Source: Crossaster papposus
Lineage: Eukaryota > Echinodermata > Asteroidea > Velatida > Solasteridae
Assembly: GCA_037893245.1 (NCBI GenBank)
Contig: JBAIAA010000412.1
Location: 310,001-374,000, forward strand
DNA: 64,000 nucleotides
Reading direction: 5' to 3'
Both the position numbers and the translations under genes were made by a program. Below the pieces are notes generated by a model. The model was not told the origin of the DNA, made no database searches, and saw only the letters and a program-made list of their open reading frames with translations. This document shows positions 23,082-35,154 of this stretch, piece after piece; the first letter of the stretch is position 1; each line of letters starts with the position of its first letter.

Positions 23082-23979
23082 TTAGCCAGTTCGAGTCCGA
23101 AGACGTGTATATATACACACGGACACAGGGTTGTCACCACGCCGGGCGGCGCCGGGCGGTGCTACCCAGCTCCCAAAATTTCCGCCCGGTACTCAAGGTT
23201 CAGTTCAGCCTTGCCGCCCGGCTCAAATTAACTCAGGCCTCAACCTTGCCGCGATGCCCCAGCCAATTGCCGTGAAGCCCCTTCAAAAAAACACGTACCT
23301 TACGGCCACTTGGCCGTCGTTCCCCTTTCCATTTTAATTATACTATGTATTCGAAAGTGTTAACGTTAACGTTGTGACCCATTATGAAAGTAAAATTGTA
23401 CGTAGCGTACGCTCGCTCGCGCTCCCGCACACTGGTTTTCATAATGCTGCTTGCCATGGGTTGCCACGCATCGCGCACCGAAGTACTTACCTGCAGTGGA
23501 GAACCGAACGTGGCATGGCAACCATATCAAAGTAGTTGAGTTGTTTACTACTAAAAACAAGGCACCAGACTACTCTCATGTATAGACTGGCTACAGGTCC
23601 CTACACTGAATAGGTCGTATTATTGAACGTTGAGGGCGCTGTGACCGCGGTATTTGTTGGTATAATTAAAAGTGATTAGGAGATAATTCACGTCAGGCCG
23701 CGGATCGATGGCACAAATTACCCGGCTCTATAAATGGTCTGGTGACAACCCTGCACGGACAATTTTTTCCGGAATTCAAAACAGACGACTGATAAATATT
23801 TCACGAGTGAGGCTGGAAATATCTGTCAGCAACCGGCTCGCAGTGAGCGAGGCTGGAAATATCAGGGTGTGCTACCCATCAGATAGAGGCCTGAACCCGC
23901 CTGGGACCTATGTTCATGAAAAACAATCCCGCACCTGGGTCCGGTCAATGTCAAAATAATCCCCGGGCGAACTGGTTAA
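23082..23979. mobile_element. TTAACCAGTT-family element split by a hAT-like insertion
   Basis: The left end is TTAGCCAGTTCGAG (one base decayed) and the right end is GGGCGAACTGGTTAA. The two halves are at 23082-23125 and 23754-23979. Confidence 0.8.
23126..23753. mobile_element. hAT-like non-autonomous element, 628 bp
   Basis: It starts CAGGGTTGTCACCA and ends TGGTGACAACCCTG. Both sides carry the identical eight bases CACGGACA (23118-23125 and 23754-23761), the size typical of hAT. It has no transposase ORF. Confidence 0.88.
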
Positions 23980-24584
23980 TATTCTAATTAGTTTCATGTA
24001 ATAGTTCTAAATGTGTAGGAATGTTAAATGGTTGTTGATTATAAGGTTAAACAAATTAAGAATGGCTTGTATATGATGCAACATTTTCAAAACATATCAT
24101 TAATGTATTTAAGGGATCGCATCAATCCATATCAGGTACAAGTTTCAGACAAGTTGCGGACATTGTACTGGGTATAAGTTGCAGGATTCCTACCCAGTAA
24201 TGAAGTTAACAGAATTGGCGAGTCAAGCTATGAACATTTTCCTGTAAAATGTCCTGGACAAATGCTATATGCATTTATTAAACTGGAACAAGTACCGATT
24301 CAAAACATCATGTATGTATGGAGGTACTCGTTAAACAAACCCAATCCCTAAATTTGAAAGTTGCTGTGCAGTTGTTCATTATTAGGGTCCACACAACAAT
24401 GCTTGGTGCGTAAAAACAACAAGATATAAGTGTGCGCATGAGTTCTAAACAGTAGCCTGTTTCATTACAAAACTTCCTTACAAATGACATTTAAAAGCCT
24501 TTCACTGTCATCGTCTGAGAAGTTACGAAGTACCGTAATTTATCAAATTGGTTACAAAAACTTGATCCCATAATCTGGAACAGG

Positions 24585-25085
24585 CAGGGTTGTAGCTAGA
24601 ATTTTTTTAGTGCCGGCTGTTTTCGGGCCGAGAGCCGCACAGTCGTACCAGCTCCAACCTCGTTACCATGGCTACAATCTTGCTGCGCCATGTTTTTTCC
24701 ACCATGCCTTGCGCGATCTTAACGCGCACGCGCCCATGGAGTCGAGGCTGTATCAGCTCATTTAGCTGCAAGAACGAGGAGCGCGCGCGCTCGCGGGTCA
24801 ATGTACATTGTGCATGTACAGTGTACGTACGTACATCACCGGCTGGCCAGTTGGATGATAGCACGCCCTCTACGCGTATATACGTGCATCAGTGATTGCG
24901 GCATGGAGCATACAAATGGACACGTACAAAATTGCGATGCGATGCAGCAAAAAAATACAAAATCGCGATTTAATTCGGCAAAATTTGTGCCGGCCGGCAA
25001 GCTTCATTTTTACCCCGAGTGCCGGCCGGTGATATTGAATGCTGGCTACTGCCAGCCGGCACCAGCCAGCGTAACTACAACCCTG
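24585..25085. mobile_element. hAT-like non-autonomous element, 501 bp
   Basis: The ends are CAGGGTTGTAGCTA and TAACTACAACCCTG. The eight-base flanks are GGAACAGG and GGAACCGG (one mismatch). The duplicated locus near 31994 has the uninterrupted CTGGAACCGGTTCC, i.e. the empty site. Confidence 0.88.
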
Positions 25086-25814
25086 GGAACCGGTTCCTGA
25101 CATCAACGGTCGGGTACTTGAGTACCCGTTGCCGATGCACAGCCCTGTAAACAAGTGTCTTTCGGACAAAGTAAATGATTCTATACCCCCAACTTGTCTG
25201 CAACTCGTCCTGGGTATAAAAAAAAAGTTATGTACTACAATAATTATATTACGTTTATCTGGTAAACGGTTTATATTATTATATTTTGTTTGAGTTTTGG
25301 AAATTTGTTAATTTCTTAAATCTGTATTGTCTTAGAATTCTATGTACAAACTATTTTTAACAATGATTTAGTCAGTGAATCCATTGTACCTCACAGACTT
25401 AAATAGCATTGTACATGTACATCAACGGTCGCGTACTCAGGTACCAGTTGCCGATGCACAGCTCTGTAAACAAATTTCTTCCGAACAAAGTGAATGACTC
25501 TATACGCCCAACTTGTCTGCAACTCGTCCTGGGTGTGAATTACTACGGCCCTAACTGTACATAATTGTGATGGCTTGTTAGTAGTAAGTCTGAAATTATA
25601 GGCTAACTTGAGTTTTGTGTTTAGCAAAAAAAAAAAAAAAAATTATGTACTACAATAATTATATTAGTACTTTTATCTGAAAAACGGTTTATATCTAACA
25701 ATTATTGTTAAAGCTTTGAAATGTTAATTTCTTAAATCTGTAATGTCTTAGAATTATATGTACAAACTATTTTTAACAATGATTTAGTCAGTGCATCAAT
25801 TGTACCTTACAGAC

Positions 25815-26200
25815 TTAAAGGTAGGATACACCATTTGCAGATATCGACAATTTTTACTACCAAGTCATTAAGAAATGTCTTACTTATTAGAAAGTAAATA
25901 ATGATTGCAGGCATCTAGCAAAATGTTTTCGCTAGATATCCTGTATTGTTCCGAAAAATTAAATTGTATAAACAAAAATCACAATCGCCGAACGGCCATC
26001 GCGAAATGAACAAGAACAACATAAGAACCGCTGCCCGGCGACGGTTTAAAACGAATGCCGTTTTTCTTGCTTTTTTCAGCATTCATGATTATCAATCTTC
26101 GGACAGGTCAGTTCAACGATATTTACTATCAAATACAACCCCCCAAATTCACTCATTCGTGATAATTCAAGCAATTACCAATGGTGTATCCTACCTTTAA
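25815..26200 (+). mobile_element. AGGTAGGATACACCAT short element
   Basis: TTAA at 25815-25818 and 26197-26200, with full inverted ends. It is the duplicate of the copy at 32399-32770, so it predates the segmental duplication. Confidence 0.88.
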
Positions 26201-27587
26201 ATAGCATTGTACATGTAAAGTATACAACATGTAGAGAGAATAAACTAATTAAATGATGGATGAAAAGTGGTCCTGATTTTGAATCATTTGTAAATGAGCC
26301 TTAATTCCCCCCCTCAAAAAAACCCCAACCCAACAGAATAATTAGTTACTGCTAAGCAAGTATAGCATAACTTTTCTGCTGTAAAGCAGTTTAATTTATA
26401 ACTATTATAAATGGTAACTTACTGTTAATAACCCCACCCCAAAAAAAACAACCAAAAAAACCACCAACAACCCCAATTAAACAAAAAAATTCAAGGTTGA
26501 TGCCTGTATGTTTTGCATTCCTAAAAAAAGTCAAATGTTTGCATTATGTATAAACGATGACCTCAAATGACCCTTTGACCTCAGTAATCCGATGTAGAAT
26601 TGTATCTTCCCACCCAAGGGTCACTGCTCAAGTGGTAAAGTTTCATCAACATCCATGAAAACATAATTGTTCTTTTTCAAAAACTTAACCTGAAACCTCG
26701 AGCTATAAAAAAAAAGCATGGCCATACAGTCATACAGAATTTAGGACTGGTTCATTCCCCGAAAACTTTGTTAAGGCAACACAAAAATGAAAAGAAAAAA
26801 GGTTTATTATACAAAATAAAAAGTAAGATAGGATTGCCATTGTTACTAACAAAAATTATGCTGTAGGACAGCGGACAGTTCTTAATTTCCTTAACAATAA
26901 AAAACTTCCACATAACGCAGTACAGGCCAGATGAGCACCAGTGCACACATGCCTTGTGCCCACAAGAAGCTCCCATTAGCACCCGTTTACCAAGTGAAAT
27001 TACCCAGGAAATTCATAGAAAAGTTCCAATATGAGTCAGTGTTTATTTATATCACTGTCCAGTTCTTTCTTTTTCCAAATCGCCACAAGGAAGTACATGT
27101 ACTAAACAATAAAAGGAAGTACAAACAAAAGGTGACACGTCAGTAGATGTTTATAAAGCACACTGTGTCCAGCAAAGAAGAAGACGGAGAAACAAACACG
27201 GCCAAGTGATTGCAAAATACAAATCCTTAAACTTTCACATCAGAGGTTAAAGAGAGTAGTAAGATCTGCTCGTAACTGTGGCAACCAACAACCTTTATTT
27301 ACGAACTAAGGCCCGGCGGATTTGAGGCAGTGTGTCCGATGGTCAAGAACATTTCTGGAAGTTTGTTCAGGCAGCTTCTGAATGAATGACTTGAACCTGT
27401 TATCTCCCAATTTAAAAAGACGCTGCAAAAGCAAATGCTGTTTTTACGTTAGGAACTTTAAAAACAACTATAGGCACTTCTTGACCTTAAAGAGAATGAG
27501 CTCTGGACCTTGAAGAAGTTACGCGCTAGCGAAGAACTCTACAAGAGCTTGTCTAGCTTTGTTTCCCTCGGGCGACAAACTTCAAGC

Positions 27588-28582
27588 ATGAATGCTACGA
27601 TCGACGTGCTTGGGGGGAAAAGATCGCGTACGGCATCATTGCCGCACTGGGCATCGCGGGCAACAGCCTGGTGGTGTACGTGCTGACGCACATGGTCAAG
27701 TCTCGCAAGGGCAACATCAATATTCTCATCATCAACCAATCGCTGGTGGGCCTGGCTACCTCCGTGCTCCTGATCCTCTGCTTCCTGACCCCTGAGCCTC
27801 CCTTGCCTGCAGCTCCGACGGCAGCCCGGTTCCTCTGCTCCATCTGGAACTTCAAGTACCTCTTCTGGGCGACCATCATCTCATCCACGTTCAACCTGGT
27901 CTGTTTGACACTGGAGCGATTCTTCGCCATCGTCTACCCGTTCCGGTATCGGAACTGTCGCCTGTTCAATTGGCCCAAGTCTCTCGTTCTAGCAGTAGTC
28001 CCCGTGTTTGTGGGCTACTCCTACCAAGCCTACTTCCCCGCCATGCACGTTGTGGAGGACAGCAAATGCGTTGTGAATGAGTTCTCCAGCCGTGCGGCGC
28101 AAATCGTCTACGCCATAATCATCCTCCTGGTGACCTACCTCGTGCCGCTCATCATCATGACGTTTGCTTACGTCAAGATCTACAGAGCCCTGAAGAGCGA
28201 GTCAATCGGCAACATCACCGGTGAAAATTGCCAGACAACGGATGCTGCGAGGAAGCGGCATCACAACCCCAACGACATCAACGAGAAGGCTCTCCGCAAC
28301 ATCGTCAAGACCCTGATCCTAGTCTACGCGGTCTTTGGTCTTTGCTGTGCTCCCAACGAAGTCTTCTACTTCTACTTCAACGTGAGCGGCAATCGGCACA
28401 TCAACGAAACTGTCTACAATGTCACCATTGGTCTGGCCTTCTTTAACATGTGTGCCAACCCCTTCATCTACGCGTTCAAGTACCGACGGTTTCGGGATGG
28501 ACTTCTGCGTGCCATGCCTTGTCTTGGACGGCTGATATGCGTAACTGACACCAGCTTGATGCAAGAAGACAATTTTCCTTAG
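27588..28582 (+). pseudogene. Rhodopsin-type GPCR, decayed copy
   Basis: It is about 96% identical in protein to the intact gene at 34140-35150. Sixteen bases are missing just after the eighth codon (after GACGTGCTT), so the ATG at 27588 runs into a frameshift inside helix 1. From about 27671 the frame is open to the normal stop, which could at most give a receptor lacking helix 1. Two core residues are also altered: the helix-2 aspartate (LVDLATS becomes LVGLATS) and the helix-6 tryptophan (GLCWAP becomes GLCCAP). Together these argue for loss of function. Confidence 0.88.
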
Positions 28583-28744
28583 TTAATAGTTATTCAATTC
28601 CGCAGATTAAGATGGACGGTCACAGCATTGGTCACGCTATGACCAATCAAATGAATTATTTATTTGATTTATTTAGTTGTTTTATTTAGTTGTTGTATAA
28701 AACAAATTATAATTTGGCAAAAGTAAGGTATTGCATTTCACATG

Positions 28745-29100
28745 TAACAGGACACCAACTTATTTGGTGTTCTAGCATACACCTAGTTGTGGGGACAGGT
28801 TCTTAATTAGTTTGGGAAAAAGCTGACCAAGTTGTGGGGACATTTTTCTGTCCCCATAGCAATTTGGGTCTCTCGTAAAGGGGTCTAGAGGTAGAATTGG
28901 GTTAGGGTGTAATGACAGAAAATAGAGAAGATGACAAATAAGGGTGAAGTTGAACATTTTAGGCTGAAAGAATTTTCTGCGTTTGAGTTTAGAGAGATTT
29001 CCCTCAGCACACAAACCCTATGGAGTGTCTCTATAACGCCATGTACGGAAAGAATTGGTGTCTCTATTATGGTGTGACAGTTTATCATTATCGTGTATGA
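28745..29100 (-). repeat. Dispersed repeat with TGTCCCCA/TGGGGACA blocks
   Basis: Blocks such as GTTGTGGGGACA, TTAGGGTGTAATGA and CAAACCCTATGG recur in opposite orientation at 40435-40690. Related GTGGAC/GTGGAGAC blocks occur at 22000-22760 and 54985-55255. Nature unknown, probably an old transposon. Confidence 0.5.
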
Positions 29101-29482
29101 AGAAAATACGTTTGTAAAATTTGTGTCAGGAATATTAGTGTTGCTCTAAACACACAGAATCTTATAGGTACATAAATTACTTTAAATGTGAAGAAATTCA
29201 CCAAATTTTAAACCATATCCGTAAAGGTAAATTTTTGTTCCCTTTTTTATATTTTTAATTCTTTATAATATTTAGGTGTATTGTAAAGAAATTTATATTA
29301 CATACAAAAGAGCTTTCACTTCTTTGCCATCAGGCCCATTTACAAGTATTCCCATTAAGTAGCAAAAAGGGTCCATTGTAACAAGATTTGTTTTTAATAT
29401 ATCAATTACAAAATTTCAAAGAAATCACAAATGCAGTCCATTTAATTTGAATCCCATTTGGGGAGTATACCCTTCACCCTTT

Positions 29483-29724
29483 TTAACCAGTTGGCGCCGG
29501 ATGACGTATATAAACGCAAGGTTTTCCCCAAATTCAAAACGGATGACGCATAAACAGGCCAAGTTTAAGGTCGGAAATGTCTGTCAGCACCGAGCAAGGC
29601 CGGAAATGCGTAGGTGTGCTTCCCGGCACTATTGGCCTGAACACGCTTCGGATCGAGTTTCGTCGAAAATAATCCCGCCCCTCGGCTCGGTGATGTTAAA
29701 ATAATCTTGGCGCGAAATGGTTAA
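29483..29724. mobile_element. TTAACCAGTT-family short element
   Basis: TTAACCAGTTGGCGCCGGAT at the left and TTGGCGCGAAATGGTTAA at the right. TTAA at 29483-29486 and 29721-29724. Confidence 0.8.
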
Positions 29725-29948
29725 ACTAGTGTAAGTCAAAAAAACTGTACACTTTTAAAATTAGCCATAGTTTTATTCTGTAGCAATATAGATAAGATAT
29801 TTTCATATGTACTTTTAGAGTAACTCTTCCTGTTTCTTTTGGTGACATTTTTGCTGGATTAATTTTTATGCATGACTGCACATGGGACAATTAAGAGGGG
29901 TCGGGTAAAATCTGAGTCATGCCAACTGAGGATATCTGAGGATATCTG

Positions 29949-30125
29949 AAAGCTCGGGTTTACACCACTCCTTCAGCAAATCTGGACATTCTCCAGGAAA
30001 GGATAACTCGTGAAATTGACATTCTCAGACAAGACAGGGAGATGATTCGCCGTGCTGCTGCAGGAATGATGCACCGAGCCCAGCTGTGCATTGAACGAGA
30101 CGGTGGCCATGTTTTGGACTCTTAG
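29949..30125 (+). pseudogene. Mariner/Tc1-type transposase, C-terminal fragment
   Basis: A 58-codon open stretch reads VYTTPSANLDILQERITREI, then DREMIRRAAAGMMHRAQLCI and GGHVLDS-stop. The RI..EI, RRA...M..RA..CI and GGH spacing is typical of the C-terminus of mariner-like transposases. The catalytic part is gone. A more decayed copy lies at 36478-36640, from the segmental duplication. Confidence 0.6.
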
Positions 30126-30839
30126 TCCACAACATCCAACAACAAACGTCAGGTTTGGAATTGAATGCCTTTTTAATTTAATTTATTTAAAAAAAACAAA
30201 AAACCTAAAGTTTCAAAAGATAAGGAAATTTCTTTTAAATTGTCTCTTTCTTATCTAGCCCTGAGCAGTTGGCGCAACTCAGATTAAACCCAACCCCAAT
30301 TAATTGTATCCTGTGCAGTCATGCACGAAAACTAATTTAGTGAAAATGTCACCAAAAGCAGCAGGAATGGTTACTCTAAAAGTCCATACGAAAGTATCTT
30401 TTCTATATTGCTGCAGAATAAAACTATATGGCCAATTGAACAAGTGTAAATTTGTTTTACTTGCACTGTACATAAAGCAAAATGGCAGACATTCTATTTC
30501 TGTTGGTTCTTCCCTCCCTAAAAAAATCTGCATTTTCTCCAGACTGCAGACCCAGACGCTCCTTATTTAGCTTTTTTGTTGGCAGGTTTTCATGCTTTAT
30601 ATCCATATCGACCTTTGAAATGTTTACACCTGGATTGGAATCACAATGCCCCATGTTTGTACGCAATACTATTATTATTACAAGTGGTATCCCTCCACTT
30701 TCTCTGGGTAAACAGAAGGAAAATCTTTTGTCCTGGAAATTGAAGGAAAAAGATTTCTAAAGAGTTGCATATGTCAGTTAAAACATATCTGCCCCCATCA
30801 CCTCATTGGTAACTGTAGCATTTAAAAGTCAAAACTATT

Positions 30840-31870
30840 AAGTTGGTACAGTACAATTTTGGGTGTTTAAAATCAGTTAATAATTAGTTTCAAAAATGGA
30901 CTGATAGTTAGATGATTGTAGATGATAATTGTAAAACTGTGAGCCTAATAAAAAGTACATTCATCTAATTTTGTACACAGTTTATACATTTTATCTTCCT
31001 ATATGTTAATGGAAACTAGTAAATGTTTGTGGGTGTTTAAAATCAGTTTATAATTCGTTAAAAAACTTGACTAACAGTTAGATGATTGTAGATTGTAGAT
31101 CAGAATTGTAAAACTGTGAGCCTAATAAAAAGTACGTTCATCTAATTTTGTACACAGTTTACACATTTTATCTTCCTATATGTTAATGGAAACTAGTAAA
31201 TGTTTGTGGGTGTTTAAAATCAGTTTATAATTCGTTAAAAAACTTGACTAACAGTTAGATGATTGTAGATGAGAATTGTAAAACCTTTGAGCCTTAAGAG
31301 GTACTTTCCTCTACTTTTGTACATAGTTTACACATTTTAATATCCTAGATGTTAATGGAAACTGGTAAATGGTTTTGGATGTGTAAAATCAGTTTATAAT
31401 TCGTTAAAAAACTTGACTAACAGTTAGATGATTGTAGTTGAGAATTGTAAAACTGTAAGCCTAATAAAAAGTACATTCATCTACTTTTGTACATAGTTTA
31501 CACATTTTAATATCCTAGATGTTAACCAGTTCGCGCCGGAGAACGTATATATACATGTACACGCAAAGTTTTCCCCAGATTCAGAACGGGTGACGCATAA
31601 ACACGTCACGAGCAAGGCCGGAAATGTCTGTCAGCAGCGAGCAAGGCCGGAAACGCGTGGGTGTGTGCTTCCCGGCACTATCGGCCTGAACCCGCTTTAG
31701 ATCGAGTTTCATTAAAAATAATCCCGCCCCTCGGCTCGGTGATGTTAAAATAATCCCGGCGCAAACTGGTTAATGGAAACTGGTAAATGTTTTTGGGTGT
31801 GTAAAATCAGTTTATAATTAGTATAACAAACAAATTGGAATGACAGTTAGATGATTGTAGAATGTAGATT
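30840..31870. repeat. Tandem repeat, about 175-bp unit, five units
   Basis: GTGTTTAAAATCAGTTTATA recurs near 30858, 31031, 31208, 31379 and 31797, together with ACAGTTAGATGATTGTAGAT and GAGCCTAATAAAAAGTAC. The last gap is enlarged by the insertion at 31522-31773. Confidence 0.85.
31522..31773. mobile_element. TTAACCAGTT-family short element with visible empty site
   Basis: TTAA flanks at 31522-31525 and 31770-31773. The neighbouring repeat unit reads GATGTTAATGGAAACTGG without an insert, proving TTAA as target. It contains two near copies of CGAGCAAGGCCGGAAATGTC. Confidence 0.9.
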
Positions 31871-32398
31871 AGAATTGTATCATAAGTTCATTATAAAACT
31901 TTCTTACAAACGACATTTAAAAATCTTTCACTGTCATCGTCTGAGAAGTTACCGTAATTTATCAAATTGGTTACGAGAACTTAAACCCATAATCTGGAAC
32001 CGGTTCCTGACATCAACGGTCGGGTACTCGGGTACCAGTTGTTGATGCACAGCTCTGTAAACAAATTTCTTCCAAACAAAGTGAACGACTCTATACCCCC
32101 AACTTGTCTGCAACTCGTCCTGGGTATGCATTACAACGGCCCTAACTGTAAACAATTGTGATGGCTTGTTAGTAGTCTGAAATTATAGGTAGACTTGAGT
32201 TTTGTGTTCAGCAAAAAAAATATATATTATGTACTACAATAATTATATTACTTTTATCTGGTAAACGGTTTATATACTAACAATTATTGTTTGAGCTTTG
32301 GAAATTTCTTAATTTCTTAAATTTGAATGTCTTAGAATTCTATGTACAAACTATTTTTAACAATGATTAAGTCAGTGAATCAATTGTACCTTACAGAC

Positions 32399-32770
32399 TT
32401 AAAGGTAGGATACACCATTTGCAGATATCGACAATTTTTACTACCAAATTATGAAAGTAAATAATGATTGCAGGCATCTAGCAAAATGTTTTCGCTAGAT
32501 ATCCTGTAATTGTTCCGAAAAATTTAAGTTGTATAAACAAAAATCACGATCGCCGGACGGCCATCGCGAAATGAAATGAACAAGAACAAAATAAGAACCT
32601 CTGCCCGGCTACGGTTGAAAACGAATGCCGTTTTTCTTGCTTTTTTCAGCATTCATGATTATCAATCTTTGGACAGGTCAGTTCAACGATACTTACTATC
32701 AAATACAACCCCCCAAATCCACTCATTCGTGATAAATTAAGCAATTACCAATGGTGTATCCTACCTTTAA
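32399..32770 (+). mobile_element. AGGTAGGATACACCAT short element
   Basis: TTAA at both ends. Duplicate of 25815-26200. Confidence 0.88.
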
Positions 32771-34139
32771 ATAGCATTGTACATGTAAAGTATACAACAT
32801 GTAGAGAGAATAAACTAATTAAATGATGGATGAAAAGTGGTCCTGATTTTGAATCATTTGTAAATGAGCCTTTCCCCCCTCAAAAAAAACCCCAACCCAA
32901 CAGGATAATTAGTTACTGCTAAGCAAGTATAGCATAACTTTTCTGCTAACTGTAAAGCAGTTTAATTTATAACTATTATAAATGGTAACATACTGTTAAT
33001 AATTCCACCCCCCCCCAAAAAAAAAACCCCCAATTAAACAAAATTGTAATTTTCCAAGGTTGATGTCTGTATGTTTTGCATTCCTAAAAAAAGTCAAAGG
33101 TTTGCATTATGTGTAAACGATGACCTCAAATGACCCTTTGACCTCAGTAATCCGATGTAGAATTGTATCTTCCCACCCAAAGTTTAATCAAAGTTTCATC
33201 AACATCCATGAAAACATAATTTTTCTTTTTCAAAAACTTAACCTGAAACCTCGAGCTATAAAAAAAGCATTGCCATACAGTCATATAGAATTTAGGACTG
33301 GTTCGTTCCCCGAAAACTTTGTTTAGGCGACACAAAAATGAAGAGAAAAAAGGTTTATTATACAAATTAAAAAGTAAGATACGATTGACATTGTTACTAA
33401 AATAAATGATGCCGTTAGGACAGCTGACAGTCCTTAATTTCCTTAACAATAAAAAACTTCCCCATAACGCAGTACCAGCCAGATGAGCACTGGTGCACAC
33501 ATGCCTTGTGCCCACAAGAAGCTCCCATTAGCACCTCTACCAAGTGAAATTACCCAGGAAATTCATAGGAAAGTCCCAACATGAGTCAGTGTTTATTTAT
33601 ATCACTGTCCAGTTCTTTCTTTCTCCAAATCGCCACAAGGAAGTACATGTACTAAACAATAAAAGGAAGTACAAACAAAAGGTGACACGTCAGTAGATGT
33701 TTGTAAAGCACACTGTGTCCAGCAAAGAAGAAGACGGAGAAACAAAAACGGCCAAGTGAGTGCAAAATACAAATCCTTCAACTTTCACATCAGAAGTTAA
33801 AGAGAATAGTAAGATCTGCTCGTAACTGTGGCAACCAACAACCTTTATTTATGAACTAAGGCCCCGGCGGATTATGTGTCCGATGGTCAAGAACATTTCT
33901 GGAAATTTGTTCAGGCAGCTTCTGAATGAATGACCAGAACCTGTTATCTCCCAATTAAAAAAGACACTGCAAAAACAAATGCTGTTTTTACGTTAAGAAC
34001 TTTAAGAACTTTAAAACTACTATAGGCACTTCTTGACCTTAAAGAGAATAAGCTCTGGACCTTGAAGAAGTTACGCGCTAGCGAAGAACTCCGCAAGAGC
34101 TTGTCTAGCTTTGTTTCCCTCGGGCGACAAACTTCCAGC

Positions 34140-35150
34140 ATGAATGCTACGATCGACGGGCTTCTGACGAATCTCTCCACGGGGGAAAAGATCGCGTACG
34201 GCATCATCGCCGCACTGGGCATCGCGGGCAACAGCCTGGTGGTGTACGTGCTGACGCACATGGTCAAGTCTCGCAAGGGCAACATCAATATTCTCATCAT
34301 CAACCAATCGCTGGTGGACCTGGCTACCTCCGTGCTCCTGATCCTCTGCTTCCTGACCCCTGAGCCTCCCTTGCCTGCATCTCCGACGGCAGCCCGGTTC
34401 CTCTGCTCCATCTGGAACTCCAAGTACCTCTTCTGGGCGACCATCATCTCGTCCACGTTCAACCTGGTCTGTTTGACACTGGAGCGCTTCTTCGCCATCG
34501 TCTACCCGTTCCGGTATCGGAACTGTCGCCTGTTCACCTGGCCCAAGTCTCTCGTTCTGGCAGTAGTCCCCGTGTTTGTGGGCTACTCCTACCAAGCCTA
34601 TTTCCCCGCCATGCACGTTGTGGAGGACGGCAAATGCGTCGTGAACGAGTTCTCCAGCCGTGCGGCGCAAATCGTCTACGCCATAATCATCCTCCTGGTG
34701 ACCTACCTCGTGCCGCTCATCATCATGACGTTTGCTTACGTCAAGATCTACAGAGCTCTGAAGAGCGAGTCAATTGGCAACATCACCGGTGAGAATTGCC
34801 AGGCAACGGATGCCGCGGGCAAGCGGCATCACAACCCCAACGACATCAACGAGAAGGCTCTTCGCAACATCGTCAAGACCCTGATCCTAGTCTACGCGGT
34901 CTTTGGTCTCTGCTGGGCTCCCAACGAAGTCTTCTACTTCTATTTCAACGTGAGCGGCAATCAGCACATCAACGAAACTGTCTACAATGTCACCATTGGT
35001 CTGGCCTTTTTCAACATGTGTGCCAACCCCTTCATCTACGCGTTCAAGTACCGACGGTTTCGGGAGGGACTTCTGCGTGCCATGCCTTGTCTTGGACGGC
35101 TGATATGCGTAACTGACACCAGCTTGATGCAAGAAGACAATTCTCCTTAG
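34140..35150 (+). CDS. Rhodopsin-class G-protein-coupled receptor, 336 aa, single exon
   Basis: Seven helices can be placed. Helix 1 has GN at N31; helix 2 has D60; helix 3 is preceded by C89 and ends ERF (115-117) instead of DRY. Helix 4 has W134, helix 5 P192, helix 6 CWAP (W259, P261) and helix 7 NPFIY (296-300). C165 lies in extracellular loop 2 and can pair with C89. Two N-glycosylation sites lie near the N-terminus (NAT, NLS). The start is the ATG at 34140, shared with the pseudogene copy; the frame is open further upstream but has no earlier ATG. The ligand is unknown; intronless rhodopsin-class receptors of this sort are expanded in echinoderms. The stop TAG (35148-35150) is followed at once by a TTAA holding a piggyBac-like insert, so the 3' untranslated region has been replaced. 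Confidence 0.93.
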   Translation: MNATIDGLLTNLSTGEKIAYGIIAALGIAGNSLVVYVLTHMVKSRKGNINILIINQSLVDLATSVLLILCFLTPEPPLPASPTAARFLCSIWNSKYLFWATIISSTFNLVCLTLERFFAIVYPFRYRNCRLFTWPKSLVLAVVPVFVGYSYQAYFPAMHVVEDGKCVVNEFSSRAAQIVYAIIILLVTYLVPLIIMTFAYVKIYRALKSESIGNITGENCQATDAAGKRHHNPNDINEKALRNIVKTLILVYAVFGLCWAPNEVFYFYFNVSGNQHINETVYNVTIGLAFFNMCANPFIYAFKYRRFREGLLRAMPCLGRLICVTDTSLMQEDNSP

Positions 35151-35154
35151 TTAA

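Larger units (their letters stand above)
22760..24120. repeat. Duplicated segment, copy 2 of 19315-20070
   Basis: Same order of blocks as copy 1. It is about 600 bp longer because a hAT-like element (23126-23753) has inserted into its TTAACCAGTT element. Confidence 0.75.
24460..30680. repeat. Tandem segmental duplication, left copy (GPCR pseudogene)
   Basis: The same order of landmarks occurs in 31885-37255: ACTGTCATCGTCTGAGAAGT, GGTTCCTGACATCAACGGTC, an AGGTAGGATACACC element, the GPCR, a transposase fragment and GGCCAATTGAA. The left copy alone has a hAT-like element (24585-25085), a local doubling of about 330 bp (25096-25810) and a TTAACCAGTT element (29483-29724). Confidence 0.9.

Noticed and set aside
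33944..34670. Minus-strand frames of 184 and 199 codons over the GPCR
   Set aside because: Shadows of the receptor reading frame; no independent protein character.
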